The translations under genes were made by a program, and so were the position numbers. The notes beneath the pieces are model-generated. The model saw only the letters and a list, made by a program, of their open reading frames with translations. It made no database searches and was not told the DNA's origin. Positions 1-6,750 of a stretch of 9,320 nucleotides of DNA are shown piece after piece (the stretch's first letter is position 1; each line of letters starts with the position of its first letter). Source of the stretch: Flavobacteriales bacterium (GTDB taxonomy: Bacteria > Bacteroidota > Bacteroidia > Flavobacteriales_D > Sanyastnellaceae); NCBI GenBank assembly GCA_947464885.1, contig CANHYZ010000054.1:1-9320 (forward strand), read 5' to 3'.

Positions 1-751
1 CTTGTGCGGCCATCGACATGTCACCGATTTCATCCAGAAAGAGTGTTCCATTATCGGCGAGTTCGAACTTGCCCTGGCGTGTTTTGATGGCCGATGTGAA
101 GGAACCTTTTTCGTGACCGAAGAGTTCGCTTTCGATGAGCTCGGTCGGAATGGCTGCACAGTTCACTTCAATAAAGGGGCCTTGTGCGCGCTCGCTTTTT
201 TCGTGAAGCTGGCGTGCAACAAGTTCTTTTCCTGATCCATTGCCGCCGGTGATTAATACACGTGCTTCCGTCGGGGCCACCGTGTCAATCATTTTTTTGA
301 TTTCCATGATGGCATTGCTTTCTCCGACAATGCTACTGCCCGCTGACTTATTGATTTTTTTGCGAAGCGTTTTCGTTTCTTTCTGAAGCGCTTGCTGATT
401 GCTGGCGTTGCGCACACTCACCAGAATGCGATTCAGGTCGAGTGGTTTTTGGATGAAGTCGTAAGCGCCTTTCTTGAGCGCTTCCACAGCGGTCTCAACG
501 TTGCCGTGACCGGTAATCATGATCACTGGTGTTTCGACACCCTTTTCTTTCAATTTGGACAATGCTTCCATGCCGTCCATGCGGGGCATTTTGATGTCGC
601 AAAAAATGACATCGAAGGTTTCCTTTTCAAGGATTTTCAGGGCAGTTGGACCGTCCTCTGCCTCGGTAATCGTGAAGGATTCATACTCGAGGATTTCACG
701 CAGTGCTTTGCGGATGGCCTGCTCGTCATCGATGATAAGGATTTTACTCAT
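1..751 (-). CDS. Sigma-54-dependent response regulator (NtrC/AtoC type), C-terminal part missing
   Basis: Encodes the first 250 residues of a cytoplasmic two-component regulator that activates RNA polymerase carrying sigma-54; the rest lies beyond the left edge. Residues 1-120 are a receiver domain: acidic pair D8/D9, phospho-acceptor D52 (in FCDIKMPRMDG), T80 and K102 (before P103). A linker leads to an AAA+ domain from about 141, with Walker A GGNGSGKE at 169-176 and Walker B GTLFLDE at 235-241. The sigma-54 contact loop reads GSFTSA (216-221) instead of the usual GAFTGA. The remainder of the AAA+ domain and a Fis-type DNA-binding domain would be expected next but cannot be seen. The ATG at 749-751 gives a normal receiver start (MSKILIIDDE). 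It lies 20 bases after the WecA-like gene on the same strand, so co-transcription is likely. No sensor kinase is visible, so the signal and targets are unknown. Confidence 0.93.
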   Translation of the reverse strand, partial: MSKILIIDDEQAIRKALREILEYESFTITEAEDGPTALKILEKETFDVIFCDIKMPRMDGMEALSKLKEKGVETPVIMITGHGNVETAVEALKKGAYDFIQKPLDLNRILVSVRNASNQQALQKETKTLRKKINKSAGSSIVGESNAIMEIKKMIDTVAPTEARVLITGGNGSGKELVARQLHEKSERAQGPFIEVNCAAIPTELIESELFGHEKGSFTSAIKTRQGKFELADNGTLFLDEIGDMSMAAQ

Positions 752-771
752 AGTGTCAGGGTGCTTTTTGC

Positions 772-1878
772 TTACTTCGATTTGCCGGTCGCCTTATTCT
801 TGAACAGGAAAACCGAGTTTAAACTGAGCACAGCAATGGACATCACAATCAGGAAACTGACGTTTGGTGAGTACTTTGGACTGAGGTAAGCCAGAATTAT
901 AATTGCAATGGAAAATGCGTAGAGAATGAAACAGGTTTGACGGTGGCTGAATCCTAAGGCCAATAATTTGTGATGGATATGGTTTTTATCAGCAGAGAAA
1001 GGGGATCTTCCGGCCATTGCGCGCAAGATGAAAACCCGCAGTGTGTCAATCAATGGGTAAGCTAAAATTGCCATGGCTAAAACGGGTTTCGGCAAGGGTT
1101 CCATGTGAGTCAGCATGCGCTTGACCGGGAATTCAATCAGTTTCACCGCCAGAACAAATATCACTAGACCAATAATCAGTGATCCCGAATCACCCATAAA
1201 AAGTTTGGCCGGTTGAAAGTTGAAAATAAGGAAGCCAAGAAGCGCTCCCGCTAAGCCGGTTGCCAAAAGTGTTAGCGGGTGATCGCCTGTGCGGTAAAAC
1301 CAATAGGCAAAAGCAATACTGGCAATGAAGCCAAATCCCGCTGCCAACCCATCCACGCCATCAATAAGATTGATGGCATTTACGATCACAACATATACGA
1401 ACATGGAAAGTGTGAGACTCAACCAATAGGGAAGGCTATCGACGCCAAACAACCCCCAGAACTGGGTGATACGTATATCGGCAACATACACAAGTATGAA
1501 ACCGATAAGCATGTGTACCAATAATTTCTTGGCCGGCGATACACCAATGATGTCATCTTTCAATCCCAGGAAGAAGAGGATGAACATACACGCCACGAGG
1601 TATTTGAATTCGTTAAGCGCTTCGATGGGATAATAGTTTTCGCCGAGAATCCAGCCTTCTTTCGACGGGAACCATAAGCTGTATCCGATGATCGTACCTG
1701 CGAAGATGACGATGCCTCCAATGGTTGGAACTGAACGGCGGTGCAACTTGCGCGCGTCGCCGGGTTCATCCACCAGGTGCTTGAGTTTGGCAACTTTAAT
1801 TAGGGAAGGAGTCGCAATCACCACGAGGATGAAAGCGGTTAGAAAAGAACCTAATAATTCTCTGATAATCTCTGTCAC
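772..1878 (-). CDS. wecA: WecA/TagO-like undecaprenyl-phosphate sugar-1-phosphate transferase (MraY family)
   Basis: A polytopic inner-membrane enzyme of 368 residues. It transfers a sugar-1-phosphate, usually from UDP-GlcNAc or a related UDP-sugar, to undecaprenyl phosphate, the first committed step of many O-antigens and other surface glycans. Family marks are visible in order: the acidic pair D108/D109 (LKDDIIG), the loop NAINLIDGVDGLAAG at 168-182, FMGDSGSL at 227-234, and a histidine motif NHIHHKLL at about 299-306. About ten hydrophobic segments span the chain, matching WecA-type length. The sugar-side loop is WecA-like rather than MraY-like, and no MraY-type cell-wall cluster is present. 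The exact sugar cannot be read from sequence. The only plausible start is GTG at 1876-1878; the next in-frame methionine is near residue 98, inside the core. It follows the Wzi/RemB gene after 83 bases and precedes the response regulator by 20. Confidence 0.9.
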   Translation of the reverse strand: MTEIIRELLGSFLTAFILVVIATPSLIKVAKLKHLVDEPGDARKLHRRSVPTIGGIVIFAGTIIGYSLWFPSKEGWILGENYYPIEALNEFKYLVACMFILFFLGLKDDIIGVSPAKKLLVHMLIGFILVYVADIRITQFWGLFGVDSLPYWLSLTLSMFVYVVIVNAINLIDGVDGLAAGFGFIASIAFAYWFYRTGDHPLTLLATGLAGALLGFLIFNFQPAKLFMGDSGSLIIGLVIFVLAVKLIEFPVKRMLTHMEPLPKPVLAMAILAYPLIDTLRVFILRAMAGRSPFSADKNHIHHKLLALGFSHRQTCFILYAFSIAIIILAYLSPKYSPNVSFLIVMSIAVLSLNSVFLFKNKATGKSK

Positions 1879-1904
1879 GATACTTACTTGGCTTAAGGTC
1901 AGGG

Positions 1905-1912
1905 CGAAATTA
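1905..1912 (-). promoter_or_regulatory. Possible Bacteroidota -7 box upstream of the WecA-like gene
   Basis: Read on the minus strand the bases are TAATTTCG, one mismatch from the Bacteroidota -7 consensus TAnnTTTG. It lies 26 bases before the GTG start, inside the 83-base gap after the Wzi/RemB gene, the widest gap in the minus-strand run. I could not find a -33 TTTG element at the normal distance; the nearest TTTG is only 13 bases upstream. This is a weak candidate for an internal promoter, and the gap shows no convincing terminator. Confidence 0.2.
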
Positions 1913-1961
1913 CGGCATTACCGTGCAAAACGCGCAGTGTTTTTTCGGCTGTCAACCGCAG

Positions 1962-3533
1962 TTATTGATAGTCGTTGTAGTGATTCAGCAACTGCGCGCG
2001 AATTCCCAACCATAGCCAGGTTGTTTCCGCAATAGAGTTTCCTATAATCGGATAGTTTTGAAGTGTACATCCTGCCACCACGGAAGTGCGCGTTTGAGGC
2101 TGTACGATCCATCCGCATTGGATGTCGAGTTGTTGCCGCTGCTTTTCCGGCCAGGCAGCGATAGTTTGAAAAATGCCATCGGGGTTCGCTTCGAAGTCGC
2201 CTCCCGGTCCTTGGCTTTGTTTGAGGTCGTTCACTTTTACTTCTGCCCAAAAGCGCTGCCTGTGGTAATTGGCGATAAACACCCATTCACGGAATGCTCC
2301 TCCGGCGGGGTGTCCAAGCGGCTGATTGACATGGGCGTATTGCTGAAGTACGAAACGACTGGCATAAACGAAATCGGAAGCCGTGTTGAATTCACTTTGG
2401 ATGTCAAGTCCCTCAACGAGGTCGAACACGCGGAAACCGAATTGATAACCCATACGTTGATCACGCGGCGAATCCGCAGCGCATTGGGCATAGAGCATGA
2501 ATTTCTGCTTGAAACGCCAAGCCATATTCAATCCGAGCATGCCGTTGTTTTGGGAGTCAAGACCCTGCGCTGCGCTATGAACACCAAGGATGGGAACTGC
2601 CGCCATAGCCGACGGTGCGTGGGTGCCTGTGCTGTCGAATCGATTCCAGATGATACTCTCAAACAACCCAACCTCGAATGACGGGTGCGGGGTGTAGCTG
2701 AGATAATGAACACTGGCACTCTTGGGTTTGAAGAGCGATTCAGGGACTTCTCCTTGAGGCAAGCGCTCCAGGGTGCGCAACTCTGCGTAAAGCGTGCTGT
2801 AGGTCAGTCGATCGTCGAACAGCGAGAAACGGGCCTTAACAAACGGATAGACAAACGATGCATCGCTCCAGAGCAGTGAGCGATAACCATGGCCATAGTG
2901 GTGTTTGCCCTGACCGATTTGCAGCGTGATGTTCTTTCGCGGCACATAGGTGACGTGGGATGTTGCCAGTGCGAAATCGTAGCCGTTTTCCTTATAACGC
3001 TTGGTTCTTCCAAATCCGGGATAAATGCCGTACCGATTGTTGAAGGCCTGCAGGTAGTCAGGAACGACCGTTTGCGTTTCAAAAAAGGAAGTTTCGAAAA
3101 ACAGTTGTTTGCCCACGCGGCCTCTTAAGAGCAGTCCGCGCTGATTGAAGAATAGATTCGCTGAATTCCATGCTCCGGTGTCGGCAATGTCTTTACCGGC
3201 GTATGCGTCGAGCACCGGATCGAGCGTGAGCTCATACTGCTCATCCCGAATATCGACCAGGTGATCATACATCAATTTTGCACGGAACTTCGAACGCCCT
3301 GCGGCAGCGGAATCTCGCTCAATAGCGGCGCCATCGCTATGGAGCTCGATGGAAAGCAGTGGTTTTTCGGCCAGATGAAGTGCAGGCAAGGAATCCTGCA
3401 GGGCCGACGACATGGCGCTATTCGTCCAGGCGCGGTGCAGAGGAATGTAGAGTGATTGTGATCGGCAGTAATCGCCGAATCCCATCAGCAATAGGATTGC
3501 TGTTAGACGTGTAATGAATCGAGTAATGGTCAT
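1962..3533 (-). CDS. Wzi/RemB-like outer-membrane protein (capsule assembly Wzi family)
   Basis: A 523-residue exported protein resembling the Wzi capsule-assembly family and the Bacteroidota proteins annotated as gliding motility protein RemB. Residues 1 to about 25 form a signal peptide (basic start, then a TAILLLMGFG core), with likely cleavage before QSLYIPLHR. No lipobox precedes Cys23. The mature protein is rich in alternating polar and aromatic residues typical of outer-membrane beta strands. It carries a conserved-looking glycine/histidine loop GQGKHHYGHGYRSL at 207-220 and ends in strand-like LWLGIRAQLLNHYNDYQ. Wzi in enterobacteria helps hold capsule at the cell surface; RemB is linked to gliding. 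Which applies here cannot be settled from sequence. The ATG at 3531-3533 overlaps the stop of fcl by four bases, so translation of the two is probably coupled. This pairing supports a link to a fucose-containing surface glycan. Confidence 0.82.
   Translation of the reverse strand: MTITRFITRLTAILLLMGFGDYCRSQSLYIPLHRAWTNSAMSSALQDSLPALHLAEKPLLSIELHSDGAAIERDSAAAGRSKFRAKLMYDHLVDIRDEQYELTLDPVLDAYAGKDIADTGAWNSANLFFNQRGLLLRGRVGKQLFFETSFFETQTVVPDYLQAFNNRYGIYPGFGRTKRYKENGYDFALATSHVTYVPRKNITLQIGQGKHHYGHGYRSLLWSDASFVYPFVKARFSLFDDRLTYSTLYAELRTLERLPQGEVPESLFKPKSASVHYLSYTPHPSFEVGLFESIIWNRFDSTGTHAPSAMAAVPILGVHSAAQGLDSQNNGMLGLNMAWRFKQKFMLYAQCAADSPRDQRMGYQFGFRVFDLVEGLDIQSEFNTASDFVYASRFVLQQYAHVNQPLGHPAGGAFREWVFIANYHRQRFWAEVKVNDLKQSQGPGGDFEANPDGIFQTIAAWPEKQRQQLDIQCGWIVQPQTRTSVVAGCTLQNYPIIGNSIAETTWLWLGIRAQLLNHYNDYQ
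3530..3533 (-). promoter_or_regulatory. ATGA stop-start overlap coupling fcl to the Wzi/RemB gene
   Basis: On the minus strand the bases ATGA contain both the start ATG of the Wzi/RemB-like gene and the TGA stop of fcl. Such overlaps commonly allow ribosomes finishing the first gene to begin the second. No separate ribosome binding site is evident. The arrangement strongly implies one transcript for the pair. Confidence 0.75.
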
Positions 3534-4477
3534 TTCGCGCGCAGTTGCGAAAGCTCATATTGCTGGAACTCTTCGTAGACGGCAGCAATACCGTTGCGCA
3601 AATCGATGCGGTGTTTCCATCCGAATCGGTGAATGCGGCTTACATCCATGAGTTTGCGCGGTGTGCCGTCGGGCTTCTCCGTATTCCAGCGGATTTGACC
3701 TGAGAAGCCCACAATATCGCGTACAAGTTCAGCAAGGGCTTTGATGGTGAGGTCTTCGCCGGTGCCGATATTGACAAATAGTTTTTCGTTGTAATGCAGC
3801 ATGAGGTGATAACAGCCTTCGGCCAGGTCATCCACATGCAGGAATTCACGTAACGGTGAGCCTGTTCCCCATACTTCCACTTCCGCCTCTCCATTCACTT
3901 TCGCCGTATGAAACTTGCGAATGAGCGCCGGCAACACGTGTGAGTTATTGAGGTCGTAATTGTCGTTCGGTCCATACAAGTTGGTCGGCATGGCAGAAAT
4001 GAAGTTGCAGCCGTACTGATCGCGATACGCTTCGCACAGTTTGATGCCCGCAATTTTAGCAATGGCGTATGGTTCATTGGTTGGCTCCAGAGCACCGGTG
4101 AGTAGGCTCTCTTCTTGCAAGGGTTGTGGAGCCAGTTTCGGATAGATGCACGATGATCCCAGAAAAAGCAATTTTTTCACGCCATGCTTATAGGCAGCAT
4201 GAATGATGTTGGCCTCTATCATGAGGTTGTCAAACAGAAACTCGGCGCGATAGACATTGTTGGCATGGATGCCGCCGACTTTGGCTGCCGCCAGAAACAC
4301 ATATTCCGGACGATTGTCTTCAAAGAACGAGTCGACAGCCTGCTGGTTGCGCAGATCTAGTTCTGCCGATGTTTTCAAAAGCAGGTTGGTATGTCCTTCG
4401 CGTTCGAGTTTACGAATGATTGCACTACCGACCATTCCGCGGTGACCGGCAACGTAGATGCGCGCATTTTTTTCCAT
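3530..4477 (-). CDS. fcl: GDP-L-fucose synthase
   Basis: A cytoplasmic 315-residue short-chain dehydrogenase/reductase family enzyme that epimerises and reduces GDP-4-keto-6-deoxy-D-mannose to GDP-L-fucose using NADPH. The Rossmann motif is GHRGMVGSA at 11-19. The catalytic signature is clear: SSCIYP at 108-113, Y137 and K141 in the YxxxK motif (PYAIAK), and H180 in NNSHVLPALIRK. The block GSPLREFLHVDDLA (206-219) and the C-terminal KPDGTPRKLMDVS (268-280) are typical of Fcl rather than other sugar epimerases. Length matches the family. The ATG at 4475-4477 places the Rossmann motif at the normal distance. The partner enzyme GDP-mannose 4,6-dehydratase (Gmd) is not in the window and must be encoded elsewhere. 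The gene is 46 bases after the permease and overlaps the Wzi/RemB gene, so the fucose product probably feeds a surface polysaccharide or glycoprotein glycan. Confidence 0.96.
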   Translation of the reverse strand: MEKNARIYVAGHRGMVGSAIIRKLEREGHTNLLLKTSAELDLRNQQAVDSFFEDNRPEYVFLAAAKVGGIHANNVYRAEFLFDNLMIEANIIHAAYKHGVKKLLFLGSSCIYPKLAPQPLQEESLLTGALEPTNEPYAIAKIAGIKLCEAYRDQYGCNFISAMPTNLYGPNDNYDLNNSHVLPALIRKFHTAKVNGEAEVEVWGTGSPLREFLHVDDLAEGCYHLMLHYNEKLFVNIGTGEDLTIKALAELVRDIVGFSGQIRWNTEKPDGTPRKLMDVSRIHRFGWKHRIDLRNGIAAVYEEFQQYELSQLRAK

Positions 4478-4482
4478 AGTCG

Positions 4483-4490
4483 CGAAAGTA
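4483..4490 (-). promoter_or_regulatory. Possible -7 box immediately upstream of fcl
   Basis: The minus strand reads TACTTTCG, one mismatch from the Bacteroidota TAnnTTTG box, in the 46-base gap between the permease and fcl. It ends only five bases before the fcl ATG, so a transcript from it would be almost leaderless. No clear -33 TTTG is seen. It shares the form TAnTTTCG with the candidate upstream of the WecA-like gene. Confidence is low. Confidence 0.18.
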
Positions 4491-4523
4491 AGATTGAACG
4501 GCTAAAGTTGTTGAGTGTTCCGA

Positions 4524-5633
4524 TTACTCTCTCACGTCGAGAGCATCGCGAAGACCGTTTCCGACCATCATAAAGGCCAAAACCAGCAGCATAATCATGA
4601 AGCCGGGCACGATGGCCAGGTAGGCGAGATCAGTAGTGATGTATGCGTAGTGTTCACGAATCATATTTCCCCAGCTGGGCGTGGGGATTTGTGCGCCAAG
4701 TCCGAGGAAACTCAATCCGGCCTCAATTAAAATGGCGGAGGCAAAATTGGCAGCGGATATGACGATGATGGGTGAAAGAATGTTGGGCAGGATGTGTTTG
4801 AAAATGATGCGAAACTCGGAGTAGCCAAGGGCCCTTGCCGCTTCAACGTATTCTTTTTCCCGGATGCTCAGCACTTGCCCGCGAGCGATGCGCGCTACTT
4901 CCACCCACATCGTAAGTCCGACAGCCAGAAACACTTTCCAAAATCCGGTACCGAAAGCGAAGGTGATAGCCATCACCAAGATGAGGGTTGGAACAGCCCA
5001 GACAACATTGGTGAACCACATGATGAGGGCATCCACCTTGCCGCGGTAATAGCCTGCGATCAGGCCTAGCGTGAGTCCGACAAGGAGCGAAATCAACACA
5101 GCGATGCTGCCAACGGCGAGCGAAATGCTGCTTCCGGCCATCAGGCGCGATAGCAGGTCTCGTCCGTATTTATCGGTGCCAAGCACGAAGCCGCGCTTGA
5201 AGAGGAAGTTGCCGTCCGGCGATTGCATCAGTGTTTCCATCGGAATCGTGTCGGCGAAGACAGCACTCTTCCCGAAGCGATAGGCGATAAGCTGTGTACC
5301 CTGTACCACAATCGAGTCGACACAAATGCCGGTATAGTTGTCGGTACGCCCGCCGTCAATCCACGTCTGTACAAATCCGGGAGATTCGGCCTGTGATGCA
5401 ATCCGTAATTCGCTCACTTCAAAGCCGGGTTTTTGTCTGCTTAATTCGAGCGCTTGATTGTTGGCGTTTACGGTGCTATCGGGACGAATGAAAGGGCCAA
5501 TGATCGAAACGAGCAGGATGAGTGTGATGAAAGCAAGGCCGCCCATGGCCGTGGGATTACGACGGAATCGGCGCCAAGCGATGGCTGCCGGTGAATGCGT
5601 GTTTATGCTATGTTCGTTGCCCGTCCTTTCCAC
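4524..5633 (-). CDS. OppC/DppC-type peptide ABC transporter permease
   Basis: A 369-residue inner-membrane permease of the oligopeptide/dipeptide importer class. Residues 31-49 are the first transmembrane helix, after an OppC-like cytoplasmic N-terminus (AWRRFRRNPTAMGG). The family block LGTDKYGRDLLSRL is at 151-164, the ATPase-contacting EAA loop EYVEAARALG at 261-270 is followed by ILPN, and it ends RDALDVRE, as DppC proteins usually do. Five further hydrophobic segments lie between about 170 and 358. Between helix 1 and the LGTDKYGRD block there is a segment of roughly 100 residues (50-149), much longer than in enterobacterial DppC, which is near 300 residues in total. The start is GTG at 5631-5633: an in-frame TAA lies two codons upstream and the first internal ATG falls at residue 30. 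It overlaps the glycosyltransferase by 31 bases. No partner permease, ATPase or binding protein is visible, so the substrate is unknown. Confidence 0.92.
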   Translation of the reverse strand: MERTGNEHSINTHSPAAIAWRRFRRNPTAMGGLAFITLILLVSIIGPFIRPDSTVNANNQALELSRQKPGFEVSELRIASQAESPGFVQTWIDGGRTDNYTGICVDSIVVQGTQLIAYRFGKSAVFADTIPMETLMQSPDGNFLFKRGFVLGTDKYGRDLLSRLMAGSSISLAVGSIAVLISLLVGLTLGLIAGYYRGKVDALIMWFTNVVWAVPTLILVMAITFAFGTGFWKVFLAVGLTMWVEVARIARGQVLSIREKEYVEAARALGYSEFRIIFKHILPNILSPIIVISAANFASAILIEAGLSFLGLGAQIPTPSWGNMIREHYAYITTDLAYLAIVPGFMIMLLVLAFMMVGNGLRDALDVRE

Positions 5634-6721
5634 GTGGGTTTATAGAGAATGCTGATCAACGGGAACAAAGTTGCGTAGAGCGGATAGATAAAAATCAAGA
5701 GTCCGTAAAATCTCTTCACCCGTTTTATACACATCCATTGGCCAACGGCGAAGATGAGCAGCGCATCAGCAATTGCTTTAGCGATGAAGAACAGCAGAAA
5801 GAAGGGAAGCAATGACGGGCGATTCAAGGTCATGCAAAAGCCGACCATCACAAGCGCATTCATGCCGAATGTCAACCAAGCGGTATAGCGCAGCGCCAGA
5901 TCATTCATCCTCGATGTTTTGCCCATCCAGCGAAGGCGTTGCATGGCCAGTCCGCGCAGCGTCACATGCGGTTGTGTGGCTACCTGTGTGCGCAAATCAT
6001 GAACCCATGCAATCGTATGTTTCGCCTTGAGTGCATGCAGTAAAAAGAGATCGTCACCGCTGGTGATGTGAAAATCCCGACGTTGCCGGCGGACCGATTC
6101 ATAGGCTTCTTTGCGGAAACACAGGTTGGCGCCGTTGCACAAAATGGGAAGGCCTGCAGCTGCCATGGAGGCTGTAACTCCCATCACACTGAGAAACTCG
6201 ACTTCCTGCAGCCTGCTGATGAGGTTGGATGCCGGACCGATGCGCAAGGGAAGAATCAGCATGTCGGCCTTGCTATGCGCCGTATTAGCGGCAACGGCGA
6301 CAAGCCAGTTTTCGGGAAGCACGACGTCGGCATCCAGCGCTACGATCCATGTTCTGTCAGAAGTTGCTACGCCCAGATCGACGCCTTTTTTCTTGCCGAA
6401 AGTGTCGGTTTGATGAAGGAGACGTGTGCCCGGATAGTCGCTTTGAAATTGTTGAATGACATGGATTGAATCATCGATGCTATGATCATCGATGAACAGA
6501 ACTTCAACATGTTGGCAGTGTGAAAGAACAGCTTTCAGAGATTGGCAAAGCGCTTTCAGGTTTTCGCTTTCATTTCTGAAGGGCACCAGGATGCTCAGAT
6601 GGCTCGCATCGCTTGTGAAAGGAGTGCTTTCAGCTAGCCTTCTCCACAGGGCGTAAAGCCAAAGCACCCACCCCATGTAGAGGGAGGTCAGGAAAAGGAA
6701 GATTAACAGGATTACTACCAT
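5603..6721 (-). CDS. Membrane-anchored family 2 glycosyltransferase
   Basis: A 372-residue GT2-fold transferase that should add a sugar from a nucleotide-sugar donor to an acceptor at the cytoplasmic face of the inner membrane. Residues 1-26 form an N-terminal membrane helix. The GT-A domain follows: ILVPFRNESENL at 44-55, VLFIDDHSIDDS at 74-85, the metal-binding DAD (130-132) in VALDADVVLP, an acceptor-region GDD (222-224), and the QRLRW motif at 261-265 found in processive and related GT2 enzymes. Three further hydrophobic stretches lie near 280-297, 304-327 and 338-359. This layout fits Bacteroidota proteins annotated as cell-wall or polysaccharide glycosyltransferases; donor and acceptor cannot be assigned. 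The start is ATG at 6719-6721. It is the first gene of the minus-strand run, divergent from ruvC, and its end overlaps the permease gene. Confidence 0.9.
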   Translation of the reverse strand: MVVILLIFLFLTSLYMGWVLWLYALWRRLAESTPFTSDASHLSILVPFRNESENLKALCQSLKAVLSHCQHVEVLFIDDHSIDDSIHVIQQFQSDYPGTRLLHQTDTFGKKKGVDLGVATSDRTWIVALDADVVLPENWLVAVAANTAHSKADMLILPLRIGPASNLISRLQEVEFLSVMGVTASMAAAGLPILCNGANLCFRKEAYESVRRQRRDFHITSGDDLFLLHALKAKHTIAWVHDLRTQVATQPHVTLRGLAMQRLRWMGKTSRMNDLALRYTAWLTFGMNALVMVGFCMTLNRPSLLPFFLLFFIAKAIADALLIFAVGQWMCIKRVKRFYGLLIFIYPLYATLFPLISILYKPTWKGRATNIA

Positions 6722-6750
6722 AGCTTTACCGCATCAAAGAAACAAGCAAT
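6722..6750. promoter_or_regulatory. 29-base divergent gap between the glycosyltransferase gene and ruvC
   Basis: The two genes start back to back here, so at least part of each promoter must lie in these 29 bases or inside the opposite gene. On the minus strand, TTTCTTTG (6735-6742) is one mismatch from the Bacteroidota TAnnTTTG box and lies 13 bases before the glycosyltransferase ATG. On the plus strand, TAGCTTTA (6721-6728) is also one mismatch away and lies 22 bases before the ruvC start. No matching -33 elements were seen for either, so both assignments are tentative. Confidence 0.3.

Noticed and set aside
392..889. Plus-strand frame of 165 codons across the response regulator and the end of the WecA-like gene
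   Set aside because: Antisense to two well-supported genes and the gap between them; no recognisable domain.
1912..1924. Short inverted repeat ACGG-CATTA-CCGT in the gap before the WecA-like gene
   Set aside because: Only a four-base stem with no following T-run; too weak to call a terminator or operator.
2058..2681. Open plus-strand frame of 207 codons inside the Wzi/RemB gene
   Set aside because: It lies wholly antisense to a clearly coding gene, resembles no family I know, and has the composition of a reverse-strand shadow.
4116..4134. Minus-strand TGGC...TTGCA resembling a sigma-54 -24/-12 promoter
   Set aside because: The spacing between the GG and GC elements is three bases too long, and it lies inside fcl at a conserved coding region.
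6467..6493. Repeated ATCGAT-like palindromes
   Set aside because: They arise from codons for the IDDHSIDDS stretch of the glycosyltransferase, a catalytic-domain motif, so coding explains them.
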